DNA of 64,000 nucleotides from Actinomycetes bacterium (lineage in GTDB: Bacteria; Actinomycetota; Acidimicrobiia; Acidimicrobiales; RAAP-2): assembly GCA_021845725.1 (NCBI GenBank), contig JAJZVL010000009.1, positions 878 through 64,877 on the forward strand, written 5' to 3'. The translations under genes and the position numbers were made by a program. This document shows, one piece after another, positions 43,733-52,852 of the stretch. Each line of letters opens with the position of its first letter. Position 1 is the first letter of the stretch. Below the pieces are notes generated by a model that saw only the letters and a program-made list of their open reading frames with translations, made no database searches and was not told where the DNA came from.

Positions 43733-44686
43733 CTACGGGTTGCAGTACGGGCATTCACCTGGGTCGGCGCGATCCTCGGGGGAGACGACAGCCCGGGTCT
43801 CTCGGTGCTCACAGGCCGGGCACCCGTCGATCTCGGATCGTGGACGGGCCACCTCCGTGCCGCACCAAGCACAGGGCACGCCGAAGATCACGTCTATGCA
43901 TCCCCAGCCAGGTGCGCCGCAGGCCGGGCAGCGTGCGGCGATCCGGCCGGCGAGACGCTGCGCGGCGGCGGCTATGACATCCCGACGCGAGGGACAGGCG
44001 TGAGCCCGCAGGTCGGTCTCGACGCGGGCCAGGTTGTCGGTGGCGACGGAGGCGCACTCAGCGATGGCGGCCGTCAGCTTGTCGATGCTGGAGATCCCCT
44101 TGTGGATCGGATGCACCGCGCCGATGTTCGGCCGGACGATGAGCTGGTGGTCGGGAAAGCCCGCCTCGGCGAGGAATGGTCCGAGGTCGTCATCGGCAGT
44201 CACGTTCGTTGCCGCCGCAATGACATCCCAGCTGGAGTGGCTCTCCCATACGACGATCCCGTTGTCGTCATCGACGAGCACGACGATCTCGCGGTCGACA
44301 ATGACAAATGGCATCGCGGGATCGGGGCCAATGCTTCCCTCAGAGGCCAAGCCGAGCGGCCGTCCCACTGCGCTCATCCCCAGGCGCGCCTTTGCAATCG
44401 CAGTGTCGAGTGGCGGCCCCTGGCGGGGGATGTCACCGGTGAAGGTTCCGAGCGCATCGGTGTCGACTGCCACCGTTTCGACCCGCAACCCGACGGCCTC
44501 CTCCAGCGGGGGAGCGATCAGGGGAAGCTTTCCATGCTTGGTGGCGAGGACTGCAACCAAGTCGGTGTAGGGATGGTCTGCCCGCTCCCACCTGCGGGAC
44601 GGGGGGAGCGCAGCAACCGGGTGCCTGGTCCGCCCCTTTGACACCGGGGCGTCAGCTGTTCGCCGTCGTCGCAACATGCCTGTCAA
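43733..44686 (-). CDS. DUF6671-like protein with C-terminal zinc ribbons
   Basis: 317 residues. N-terminal ~200 residues include LVAVLATKHGKLPLIAPPLEEAVGLRVETVAVDTDALGTFTGDIPR and HLPIHKG-type segment (AVHPIHKGISSIDKL), a pattern I associate with the DUF6671 family. The C-terminus has two Cys pairs for zinc: CPACGAPGWG with CAWCGTEV, and CPACEHRE with CPYCNP. The enzymatic or binding role is unknown. Upstream bases (about 44700-44735) are AT-rich. Confidence 0.65.
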   Translation of the reverse strand: MTGMLRRRRTADAPVSKGRTRHPVAALPPSRRWERADHPYTDLVAVLATKHGKLPLIAPPLEEAVGLRVETVAVDTDALGTFTGDIPRQGPPLDTAIAKARLGMSAVGRPLGLASEGSIGPDPAMPFVIVDREIVVLVDDDNGIVVWESHSSWDVIAAATNVTADDDLGPFLAEAGFPDHQLIVRPNIGAVHPIHKGISSIDKLTAAIAECASVATDNLARVETDLRAHACPSRRDVIAAAAQRLAGRIAARCPACGAPGWGCIDVIFGVPCAWCGTEVARPRSEIDGCPACEHRETRAVVSPEDRADPGECPYCNP

Positions 44687-44785
44687 CTGTAGCAGACGAC
44701 AGAATTCATCTTCGTGTATTAGTGTTCGCAGCGAAAGGTCTCAACTTGCCGGCTGGGCATGCGTGACAGAAAGGAGATGTCGAGA

Positions 44786-45586
44786 GTGCTGAGCGGGAAG
44801 CGGCTGCTTGTCAGCGGCGTCGCGACTAGCGACAGCATCGCTGCCGCGGTAATGGAGCGTGCCCTTCGAGCCGGTGCCGAGGTGGTGGTCGCCGCCTATC
44901 CGAGAGATGTGCCCGCCGTGCAGGAACTGCTGTCGGACGTGCCCGGACCGCCGGCAGTGCTGGCGCTGGACGCCACGAATGAAGGCGACCTGAGCGCGTT
45001 GGAGGAGGAATTGCGCCATCGCTGGGGGCGGCTCGATGGCGCGCTGCACGCCATAGCGTTCGCACCGCGAGCTGCGCTCACCAGCGTGATGGAGGCCCCG
45101 GCTGGCGACGTGGAGAGGGCGATGCGCACGAGCGTCTGGACCTATGCGGCGTTCGGGCGGCTGCTCTCTCGAATGGCCCCGCCGTCGGGTGCGAGCTTGG
45201 TAGGTCTGGACTTCGATAGCGCCCGTGCATGGCCGGTGTACAACTGGATGGGTCCGTGCAAGGCCGCGTTGCGCTCTCTGAACGGGTACCTTGCCCGGGA
45301 CCTCGGTCCGATGGGCGTTCGGGCGAACCTGGTCGCGGCCGGGCCGCTTCGGACCCGGGCGGCCTCGGGGATCCCCGATTTCGAGTTGCTGGTGGATCGT
45401 TGGAAGCGCCAGTCGCCCCTGGCGTGGGACCCGACGGATGCGTCATCGGTGGCCGACGGCGTCTGTTTCCTGCTGTCGGACCTTGCCCGGGCAATCACCG
45501 GCGAGGTGCTCCATGTGGACGGCGGAGCCCACGCGATGGCCACCTGGTTGCAGGATCCTCCGGCTGAGATGCAGGGGAAGGCCTGA
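44786..45586 (+). CDS. FabI-like enoyl-ACP reductase (SDR)
   Basis: 266 residues of the divergent SDR group that contains FabI/InhA: KRLLVSGVATSDSIAAAVMERALRAGAEVVVAAY (NAD site lacking the classical GxxxGxG), ALDATNEGD, LDGALHAIAFAPR, YNWMGPCKAALRSLNGYLARDLG giving Y-x6-K, and VRANLVAAGPLRTRAASGI. It should reduce trans-2-enoyl-ACP with NADH in fatty-acid elongation. GTG 44786 is chosen: AAGGAG lies 9 nt upstream and the product then aligns with normal FabI starts. No fabG directly upstream. Confidence 0.85.
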   Translation: MLSGKRLLVSGVATSDSIAAAVMERALRAGAEVVVAAYPRDVPAVQELLSDVPGPPAVLALDATNEGDLSALEEELRHRWGRLDGALHAIAFAPRAALTSVMEAPAGDVERAMRTSVWTYAAFGRLLSRMAPPSGASLVGLDFDSARAWPVYNWMGPCKAALRSLNGYLARDLGPMGVRANLVAAGPLRTRAASGIPDFELLVDRWKRQSPLAWDPTDASSVADGVCFLLSDLARAITGEVLHVDGGAHAMATWLQDPPAEMQGKA

Positions 45587-45619
45587 AGGGTCGGCTCAGG
45601 AAGCGTCCGATCTCGGAGG

Positions 45620-45815
45620 CCGCGGCGGCGCGGGCCCGGCGATGAGCTGGACGAGCTCGCCGGTGCTGTGGGGCTGTTCGACTGGGCGGCACGCTCGGTG
45701 ATCTGATCACGCCGACACGGGCAGCGATCTCCCGGCAGCGGACCCCGGGTTCCCTGGCGGTACACGCGAGCGCGTGGACGTGGCTGGTGAGGAACGACCA
45801 AGTCCGCCTCGCCGG
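45620..45815 (-). pseudogene. Decayed ArsR/MarR-like winged-helix regulator
   Basis: In one frame RTWSFLTSHVHALACTAREPGVRCREIAARVGV is clearly the start of a small HTH regulator (compare FLTNHARVLLCIARDP..RLRDIA..VGI). The continuation ITERAAQS appears only in another frame after an extra run (gtgatcag) near 45712, and the rest is scrambled. The 45587-46180 interval otherwise shows only fragments. Confidence 0.5.
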
Positions 45816-46037
45816 GTCCCCCGGTTCTTCGTCCGGGTTCGCCGTGTGCCCAACGACAGTGCACTTCGTGAAATAGCAGTGCCGTTCCAGCCACGGGCTG
45901 GCCGAGAGGTCACTTGCCGAGCAACCAAGCGACGTTCTATAAATCACGATGTGATAATCGTAGCTGAGCGGAGCCCGTTGCCGAGCCCGTTGCCAGGCGC
46001 GAGCTGCCGACGCTCGGCGAGAAGGGGCAGTGAGGGA

Positions 46038-46184
46038 AATGCCGGGCTGCATCGTTTCGACCCTGGCAGCTTCCCGTATCGTCGCAGCCTTGCCTGGTTG
46101 GACGACGTCGATCAGATCGACCCGGTGACCTCGCCTGAGGACCTCGTCGCCTTGCTCGCTCTCCTGCACGAGGAGCTGCGGTGA
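46038..46184 (+). pseudogene. C-terminal gene fragment fused ahead of larB
   Basis: About 48 codons (RFDPGSFPYRRSLAWLDDVDQIDP, then VTSPEDLVALLALLHEELR) read like a real C-terminus, and its TGA overlaps the larB GTG (GTGA) as in genuine operons. Upstream sequence in frame does not look coding. Probably the surviving end of a gene once coupled to larB. Confidence 0.4.
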
Positions 46185-46999
46185 GCGGCTCCGAGGGTGG
46201 TGGTACCGGCTTGGTCGTCACAGCGGGCGCAGGCTCAGAGCCGTGGCCGAACCTGCTCGGGCTCCTGCACAAGGTAGCCGCCGGCGAGGTGACCCCTGGC
46301 GAGGCTGACAACGCATTGCGGCGTCTGCCATTCAGTCATCTCGGGTTTGCCCGAATCGATCACCACCGTTGGGTCCGCACCGGGCTCGCGGAAGCGGTCT
46401 ACGGGCCGGGCAAGACGCCGGAGCAGTGCGCGGCGGTTGTTGCCGGCTTCCTCTCCTCGCCGATCTCCGCGCCCATTCTGCTCACGCGCGCCGACGAGCA
46501 CCAGATTGCCGCGGCATTGGCACGCAATCCCGGAGGCCACGTTGTGAACTCGATGGTGGTCTGGAACGCGCAGCCGCAGCGCTCTGGTCGAATCGTCGTT
46601 GTCAGCGCAGGGACGGGCGACCTCGCCGTGGCTGAGGAGTGCGAAGCGACCCTCGTCGCCTACGGCTACCGCCCAGAGCTCGTCGTCGACGTCGGCGTGG
46701 CAGGGCTGCATCGCCTCCTGGAGGTTGCGGACATGCTCCAGGACGTCGATGTGATCGTGGTCGTCGCCGGAATGGAGGGGACGCTTCCCAGCGCTGTTGG
46801 GGGATTGACCGCCGCGCCGATCATCGCCGTGCCCACGAGCGTCGGCTACGGCTCGAGCCTGGGTGGGCACACGGCGCTGCTCGGGATGCTGGCCTCGTGT
46901 GCTCAGGGGATCACGGTGATGGGCATCGACAATGGTTTTGGCGCGGCGTGCGCGGCGGAACGGATCCTCGCGCGGATCGGACGCACCGCGGAGCCGTGA
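46181..46999 (+). CDS. larB: Nickel-pincer cofactor biosynthesis protein LarB
   Basis: 272 residues with the PurE/AIR-carboxylase-like domain of LarB: N-terminal LLHKVAAGEVTPGEADNALRRLPFSHLGFARIDHHR, then FGPGK-type KTPEQCAAVVAGFL and the C-terminal GTGDLAVAEECEATLVAYGYRPELVVDVGVAGLHRLL, VVAGMEGTLPSAVGGLTAAPIIAVPTSVGYGSSLGG. LarB carboxylates nicotinate adenine dinucleotide as the first step to the nickel-pincer nucleotide used by LarA. LarC and LarE are absent from the window; a LarA-like protein is encoded at 25246. Confidence 0.92.
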   Translation: MSGSEGGGTGLVVTAGAGSEPWPNLLGLLHKVAAGEVTPGEADNALRRLPFSHLGFARIDHHRWVRTGLAEAVYGPGKTPEQCAAVVAGFLSSPISAPILLTRADEHQIAAALARNPGGHVVNSMVVWNAQPQRSGRIVVVSAGTGDLAVAEECEATLVAYGYRPELVVDVGVAGLHRLLEVADMLQDVDVIVVVAGMEGTLPSAVGGLTAAPIIAVPTSVGYGSSLGGHTALLGMLASCAQGITVMGIDNGFGAACAAERILARIGRTAEP

Positions 47000-47015
47000 C
47001 CGCCGGGAGGTCGCA

Positions 47016-47039
47016 TCCGGACTCCGCAGCTGGTCCGGA
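47016..47039. terminator. Hairpin between convergent larB and ilvD
   Basis: TCCGGAC at 47016-47022 pairs with GTCCGGA at 47033-47039 around a 10-nt loop. It lies in the 106-bp gap between convergent genes; no T-run follows. Confidence 0.45.
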
Positions 47040-47105
47040 CAATGAGCTGGGGAGGCACGCACGAGGTCCTGTCGGCTGTGGTGGGCTCGGCCGCGGGTGG
47101 TCTGG

Positions 47106-48791
47106 TCAGGTACCAACCAGGGCGCCATCGGCAGCGCTGCCGACCAGGCGTGCGTACTTGGCCAAGAAGCCGTTTCCCGCCGGCAGAGCAGGTGCGCTCC
47201 ACAGCTCGCGTCGACGGGCGAGCTCGGCTGAGTCGACTTGGAGGTCAAGACGGCGTTGCTCGATGTCGACGAGGATCTGGTCGCCGTCGGCAACGAGCCC
47301 GATGGGCCCTCCGACGGCGGCTTCGGGGGAGACGTGGCCGATGGAGAGGCCGGTGGTGGCCCCGGAGAAGCGACCGTCGGTGATCAGCGCGACATCCTGA
47401 CCGTGCCCGCTCCCGTTGACGGCAGCCGTCACGGACAGCATCTCGGGCATTCCGGGACCGCCGCGAGGCCCCTCGTGGCGGATGATGAGGGCATCACCTG
47501 GGCGCAGCGCGCCGGAGCGAACATAGGCCATCGCCGGCTCCTCATCGTCGAAGACGCGAGCCAGGCCCGCGAACCGGCTGACCTTCATCCCGGCCACCTT
47601 CACCACAGCGCCATCCGGAGCGAGCGAGCCGCGTAGGATCGCCAGTCCGCCTTCTTCGTGCAAGGGAAGGTCGATCGGATGGACGACCCGGCCGTCTGGG
47701 CGAGGGGGGGCGAGAGCAGCGAGGTTGTCGGCGAGGGTCATACCGGTCACGGTCAGGCAGTCCCCGTGGAGCAACCCAGCATCGAGGAGCACATCGAGCA
47801 CCACCGCCACGCCGCCCACGCGGTCGAGGTCCGCCATCACGTACTGGCCGCCAGGACGGAGGTTCGCAAGGTGGGGAACTCGCCGCCCGATCCGGTCGAA
47901 GTCATCGAGTGAGAGCTCCACCCTGGCCTCGTGGGCGATGGCCAGGAGGTGGAGCACGGCATTGGTGGACCCGCCGAGGGCCATCACGGCCGTGATCGCG
48001 TTCTCGAACGCGGCTCGAGTGAGGATCTGGCGGGGACGTATGCCCGCGTGAAGGAGATGAACAGCGGCTGCGCCGCTTCGGTATGCGATATCCGCACGGC
48101 GAGGATCGCTCGCTGCCGGCGTCGCCGACCCTGGCAACGCCATGCCGAGCGCCTCGGCCTCGGCTGCGACCGTGTTCGCGGTGTACATGCCTGCGCACGA
48201 CCCCTCGCCCGGGCAGGCCACGCGTTCCATCTCCTCGAGCTCATCGGCCGACATGCGTCTCGCGCTCAGTGCCCCGACCCCTTCGAAGACATCCTGGACG
48301 GTGATCGGGCGGCCGCGGTAGGAGCCGGGCAGACTGCTGCCCCCGTAGACGAACACCGAAGGAATATCCAGTCGAGCCGCGGCCATCAGCATCGCGGGGA
48401 GGCTCTTGTCGCAACCAGCCAAGGTGACGAGCGCGTCGAAGCGTTCCGCCTGCGCCATGCACTCCACGGAGTCGGCGATGAGGTCCCTGCTGGGCAGTGA
48501 CGCCCGCATCCCGGCATGCCCCATCGCGATTCCGTCGGACACCGCGATCGTCGAGAACCCGAGTCCAACGGCGCCGCTGTCGGTGACCCCTCGCCGTGCA
48601 ACAGCAGCAAGCCGCGACAGCGCCATGTTGCACGGGGTCACATCGTTCGCCGCAGCGGCGATCCCGACCTGGGGCTTGTCGAAGTCGTCGTCGTTGAGCC
48701 CAACCGCCCTGAGCATCGCCCGCGCCGGTGCTCTCTCGGCACCAACGGTGACCTCTCTGCTCCTCCAACCTGGGTCCGACATGGTAGACAT
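47106..48791 (-). CDS. ilvD: Dihydroxy-acid dehydratase
   Basis: 561 residues, standard length. Iron-sulfur cluster Cys residues are in [21 protein letters not shown] and [44 protein letters not shown] and [24 protein letters not shown] complete the IlvD signature. It dehydrates 2,3-dihydroxy-isovalerate or -methylvalerate in branched-chain amino acid synthesis. ATG 48791 or 48782. No other ilv genes nearby. Divergent from folC with a very short gap. Confidence 0.95.
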   Translation of the reverse strand: MSTMSDPGWRSREVTVGAERAPARAMLRAVGLNDDDFDKPQVGIAAAANDVTPCNMALSRLAAVARRGVTDSGAVGLGFSTIAVSDGIAMGHAGMRASLPSRDLIADSVECMAQAERFDALVTLAGCDKSLPAMLMAAARLDIPSVFVYGGSSLPGSYRGRPITVQDVFEGVGALSARRMSADELEEMERVACPGEGSCAGMYTANTVAAEAEALGMALPGSATPAASDPRRADIAYRSGAAAVHLLHAGIRPRQILTRAAFENAITAVMALGGSTNAVLHLLAIAHEARVELSLDDFDRIGRRVPHLANLRPGGQYVMADLDRVGGVAVVLDVLLDAGLLHGDCLTVTGMTLADNLAALAPPRPDGRVVHPIDLPLHEEGGLAILRGSLAPDGAVVKVAGMKVSRFAGLARVFDDEEPAMAYVRSGALRPGDALIIRHEGPRGGPGMPEMLSVTAAVNGSGHGQDVALITDGRFSGATTGLSIGHVSPEAAVGGPIGLVADGDQILVDIEQRRLDLQVDSAELARRRELWSAPALPAGNGFLAKYARLVGSAADGALVGT

Positions 48792-48823
48792 ACGGTGACG
48801 ATATCATGAAGGAGACTTCTCCG

Positions 48824-50206
48824 ATGATCGGAGAGATAGGCCGAGTCGACGACGTCGAGCGGGGGGTCAGCTCGCTTGCTGCCCCTGAGGGAGGTGGCTG
48901 GCGTCGATGGCTCGATGCCCATACCAACCACGAGCTGGGAGTAGGCGCGCCTCGAGGTGGCTGGCGTGATCCTCCGAGCCGCGCCGCGATGGACGCCCTC
49001 CTCGGAGAGCTCGGCCAGCCTCAGCGCCGTTACAGCACCATCCTCGTTGCCGGCACGAACGGGAAGACGACTGCGGCCCGGGCCGCATCCGCGCTGCTGC
49101 GCGCAGTCGGCCTTCGAGTCGGCACCTACACGAGCCCTCACCTCCATCGCCTCAACGAGCGCATTGTCGTCGACGACGTTTCGATCCCCGATCAGGTGCT
49201 CGCAGGCTTGTGCGCTCGCATCGCAGCGGTCGAGACGAAGACCTCCGTGACGCTGAGCTGGTTCGAGATCGTGACCGCAGCGGCCATGATGTGGTTCGCC
49301 TGCCAGGAGGTGGATTTCGCCGTCATCGAAGTCGGTCTCGGCGGGGAACACGATGCCACGGCCGCGGCCACGCCCGCTCTCGTTGCATTCACCAATGTCG
49401 ACCTCGACCACACCGAGGTGTTTGGGGCCACCCGACCGCAGGTCGCGTCCGCGGAGGCCACCATCGTCACCGCTGGCCATGGCTTGGTGCTCGGCGAACC
49501 TGACCCCTCGCTTCGCAACGCCTTCGTCCGACGACAGCCGTACCCTCTGTGGGTTCGTGGCGTCGATTTCGGGGTCTCTGAGCGCACCTCGACCCCAGAG
49601 GGGCAGGTGATCACCCTGGAGACCCCTGCTGGCGTCTACCGCGACGTGCCGGTCACGCTGAGGGGCCCCCAGCACGCCGAGAACATGAGCCTCGCACTCA
49701 TGGTCGCGGAGTGTGCTGCGCGGCCCGTTGCCGATCCGCTCGTGCGCCAGGCGCTGTCGGCGCTGCGCTCTCCCGGGCGCGCCGAGCTCGTCTGTTCCAA
49801 GCCGGCGGTGCTTCTCGACGGCGCGCACAATCCCGCTGGAGCCCGCGCTCTTGCGGTGACCCTCGGTGAATCCTTTCCTGTCGACCGCAGGGCTTTCGTC
49901 GTCGGTATCTCCGTCGACAAGCCAGCGGCTGAGATCGTCACGGCGCTAGAAGTTCGTCCGCACGACGTGGTCGTGTGCTGCGCCGCGGACAGTTCACGCG
50001 CCATGGCCGCGGCCGATCTCGCTGCGATCGTCCGTGCAGTGGTGCCCTCCGCCGTCGTCGAAGTGGCGCGCAGCGTACGCGATGGGGTGTGCCGCGCGAT
50101 CGCCGCACGTCACCGACCCGAGCTCGTCGTCGTCACCGGGTCGCTGTATGTCGTCGGCCAAGCTCGGGACTTGTTTCGCGGTCTCTTGGATCCGGGGCTC
50201 TGGTGA
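48824..50206 (+). CDS. folC: Folylpolyglutamate/dihydrofolate synthase
   Basis: 460 residues of the Mur-ligase-like FolC family: ATP site VAGTNGKTTAARAAS, the substrate loop TYTSPHLHRLNERI, VIEVGLGGEHDATAAATP, TNVDLDHTEVFG and DGAHNPAGARAL linking to the C-terminal domain. It adds glutamate to folates. ATG 48824 is preferred (AAGGAG at 48809-48814, 9-nt spacing); ATG 48806 upstream overlaps that site. The insert of about 40 N-terminal residues before the conserved core is acidic and Gly-rich. Confidence 0.92.
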   Translation: MIGEIGRVDDVERGVSSLAAPEGGGWRRWLDAHTNHELGVGAPRGGWRDPPSRAAMDALLGELGQPQRRYSTILVAGTNGKTTAARAASALLRAVGLRVGTYTSPHLHRLNERIVVDDVSIPDQVLAGLCARIAAVETKTSVTLSWFEIVTAAAMMWFACQEVDFAVIEVGLGGEHDATAAATPALVAFTNVDLDHTEVFGATRPQVASAEATIVTAGHGLVLGEPDPSLRNAFVRRQPYPLWVRGVDFGVSERTSTPEGQVITLETPAGVYRDVPVTLRGPQHAENMSLALMVAECAARPVADPLVRQALSALRSPGRAELVCSKPAVLLDGAHNPAGARALAVTLGESFPVDRRAFVVGISVDKPAAEIVTALEVRPHDVVVCCAADSSRAMAAADLAAIVRAVVPSAVVEVARSVRDGVCRAIAARHRPELVVVTGSLYVVGQARDLFRGLLDPGLW

Positions 50207-50414
50207 GGAACCCGTCGAGCCCGCTCGTGCGCTGCCAGTCGTCCCGCCCTCACGACCAGTACCCCAGCAACGCCTGACGGAGGTTGGGAATGCGTCTGCT
50301 GGGGCGCGGTACCGGCCAGGGGTGCCCGTGAGAGACCCCTGGAAGATTGCCGGAATCGCCGGCCTTATACGGCCACGGACTCATGTGGTAGAGTTCGTGT
50401 AAAGGAGATGTGCG

Positions 50415-50528
50415 ATGCTGAACGTCAAGGAGCCCAGCAGTCAAGTGAGCAATGCTCCATGCCCGCGTCGGAGCGCGTTGGGGAGCGACGTGTCGGTGAG
50501 ACGCCCATCCACGAGGGCGGGGTCGTGA
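50415..50528 (+). pseudogene. VapB-like antitoxin remnant
   Basis: A perfect AAAGGAG 8 nt before ATG and the start MLNVKEP match VapB antitoxins (MLNVKDP...), but the frame then degenerates and stops after 37 codons. The remaining 50207-50631 interval has no other gene. Confidence 0.4.
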
Positions 50529-50631
50529 CTGACACCCAGCCGGCGGCGAGGGCCAGTCACCTACGCCGTGCGGCTGCGACGGTAGACGAGCCCGACGAAG
50601 CATCGGTACGACTGCGACCAAGGAAGAAAAG

Positions 50632-52086
50632 ATGAGCATTGACACCGGTGGACCCGCTCCGATCACTGTCGCGTACGGCGACGGCATCGGACCGGAGATC
50701 ATGGACGCTACGCTTCGCATCATCACCGCCGGCGGCGCCCACCTCGATGTGGAGACGATCCGGATCGGCGAGGCAGTCTACGCACAGGGGAACACCGCTG
50801 GCATCGACCCAGAAGCCTGGGAATCGTTGCGGCGAACCCAGGTCTTCCTGAAGGCTCCCGTCACCACCCCGCAGGGGGGCGGCTTCAAGAGCCTGAACGT
50901 GACCGTCCGCAAGGCATTCGGCCTGTTCGCGAACGTGAGATCCTGCCCGTCGTACTTCCCGTTCGTCGCGACCAAGCATCCCGGCATGGACGTCGTGATC
51001 ATCCGCGAGAACGAGGAGGACCTCTACGGCGGGATCGAGCACCGCCAGACCGAAGATGTCACCCAGTGCCTGAAGCTCATCACCCGGCCGGGCACCGAAC
51101 GTGTGGTCAGGTATGCCTTCGAGTACGCGCGCCGCTACCGGCGTGCCAAGGTGACCTGCTTCACCAAGGACAACATCATGAAGATGACCGACGGGCTGTT
51201 CCACCGGGTGTTCGACGAGGTGGCTTCGGAGTACCCGGACCTGGAGTCCGAGCATTGGATCGTGGACATCGGCGCTGCCAAGCTCGCCGACACCCCGGAG
51301 GCCTTCGACGTGATCGTCCTGCCGAACCTCTACGGCGACATCTTGTCGGACGTGGCAGCGCAGATCGCAGGCTCGATCGGGTTGGCAGGTAGCGCCAACA
51401 TCGGCAGCAAGGTCGCGATGTTCGAGGCGATCCACGGCTCTGCCCCTCGGTTGGCCGGCCAGGACGTAGCCAACCCGTCGGGCTTGCTCCTCGGGGCAGT
51501 CCAGATGCTCGTCCACATCGGCCAGGGCGAGGCAGCCGAGCGGGTGCACAACGCCTGGTTGCGCGCGATCGAGGATGGCGTGCACACCGAGGACATCTAC
51601 AACCCGGCAGTCTCCAGAGTGAAGGTCGGGACGGCCGGTTTCGCGGATGCGGTCATCGCCCGGTTGGGGGAGAGGCCACAGACGCTCGAGCCCGCAAGCT
51701 ACCCGGCCATCTCGGAACGGATCGCCGTCACGGTCTCAGAGCGTCGACCTGAACGAAAGGAGCTGGTGGGAATCGACGTGTTCGTCGAGTCGCGCCAGCC
51801 GGTCGAAGCGCTCGCGAAGTCTCTCGAAGATGTCGCGGAGCCGTTGGAGCTGGTCATGATCACCAACAGGGGCCAAAAGGTGTATCCGGGTGGGCTTCCC
51901 GAGACCTTCTGCGTGGATCACTGGCGATGCCGTTTCCAAGGCAGGCACCCTGAGCGACCCCTGCCGTACGAAGAAGTCGTCGCCCTGCTGGGTCGGCTGG
52001 TCACTGCAGGACTTCCCTTCATCAAGAGCGAAGGACTGTTCAGCTTTGACGGCCAAGCCGGCTTCTCCCTTGGACAAGGGCAATGA
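50632..52086 (+). CDS. icd: NADP-type isocitrate dehydrogenase, long form
   Basis: 484 residues. The first ~335 residues are the isocitrate/isopropylmalate dehydrogenase fold: PITVAYGDGIGPEIMDA, the substrate loop FKSLNVTVRKAFGLFANVR, ENEEDLYGGIEH, TKDNIMKMTDGLFHRV, LPNLYGDILSDVAAQIAGSIGLAGSANIG and AIHGSAPRLAGQDVANP. A further ~145-residue C-terminal domain (VGIDVFVESRQPVEALAKSLEDVAEP onward) is like that of Thermus-type enzymes. SLNVT in the phosphorylation-site loop supports isocitrate as substrate. AAGGAAGAAAAG precedes the ATG. Confidence 0.88.
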   Translation: MSIDTGGPAPITVAYGDGIGPEIMDATLRIITAGGAHLDVETIRIGEAVYAQGNTAGIDPEAWESLRRTQVFLKAPVTTPQGGGFKSLNVTVRKAFGLFANVRSCPSYFPFVATKHPGMDVVIIRENEEDLYGGIEHRQTEDVTQCLKLITRPGTERVVRYAFEYARRYRRAKVTCFTKDNIMKMTDGLFHRVFDEVASEYPDLESEHWIVDIGAAKLADTPEAFDVIVLPNLYGDILSDVAAQIAGSIGLAGSANIGSKVAMFEAIHGSAPRLAGQDVANPSGLLLGAVQMLVHIGQGEAAERVHNAWLRAIEDGVHTEDIYNPAVSRVKVGTAGFADAVIARLGERPQTLEPASYPAISERIAVTVSERRPERKELVGIDVFVESRQPVEALAKSLEDVAEPLELVMITNRGQKVYPGGLPETFCVDHWRCRFQGRHPERPLPYEEVVALLGRLVTAGLPFIKSEGLFSFDGQAGFSLGQGQ

Positions 52087-52191
52087 CCGTGGTCCCAGAC
52101 CAGCTGGCCCGTGCCGACGGGCCGCGCAAGCAGGTACATCGCGTCGGCGTTGGCCGCCCACGTGGCCTACAGATCGCATCTGCCAGACGGT

Positions 52192-52395
52192 ATGGCACAC
52201 GTTGGTCGTGAGAACGACCTTGGAGCTCTGGGCGAGACGGCGGCACGTCTCCGAGAGCGCGGGGAAACCATCGCTCTGAGCAACATCGAGATCGCTGTTG
52301 CTGCGGTCGACTCCTCCTCCCGGCTCTGGACGCGGGATTCCGACTTCAAGCGAGCTCGAGGTGCTCTGCCCGCCCTTCGGTTCTTCGATCCTTGA
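52192..52395 (+). pseudogene. VapC-like PIN toxin remnant
   Basis: The last ~50 codons (LRERGETIALSNIEIAVAAV, DSSSRLWTRDSDFKRA, ALPALRFFDP) match the C-terminal third of PIN toxins, including the LWTRDSDF motif with conserved Asp. The N-terminal two thirds with the first acidic residues are missing and no start fits. The rest of 52087-52852 holds nothing convincing. Confidence 0.5.
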
Positions 52396-52852
52396 TCAGG
52401 AGGGCACCTTCACCGAGCGGACCGTGAAGCCGAGAGCTCTGCTCGTGCACCCAGGGACCGTCACCGATGTCGCCTGTTCTTGGTCCGCCGGCACGATCTC
52501 AGGGTCGAGGAGGACGAGTGATCCCCGCCGGCACACCCGACGACGGTGTTGCGAAGCGGCGAGCACGAGGCCCGGGTCGCGAACGTGCCCGACCCTGACG
52601 ACCGCTCTGCGGTCGGCGACACTCCTCATGAAGCCGTCTTTGACATCGAGATGACGACGGAAACGTGCCTCGAGGCGATCCGTTCGAGCCGTTGGCCGAT
52701 CCCGTCGACATCCACAGGCGCCGGGTGACGCGCACGATCATGACCTGGCCGCTCGTTCCACGGATGTCCGCCCACCGACGGCCCCAGGGTGATGTCCGGC
52801 CACCGGGAGGAGAGGCGAGACTTCTGCAGATGCCTCGCGCCGCACGAACCCG

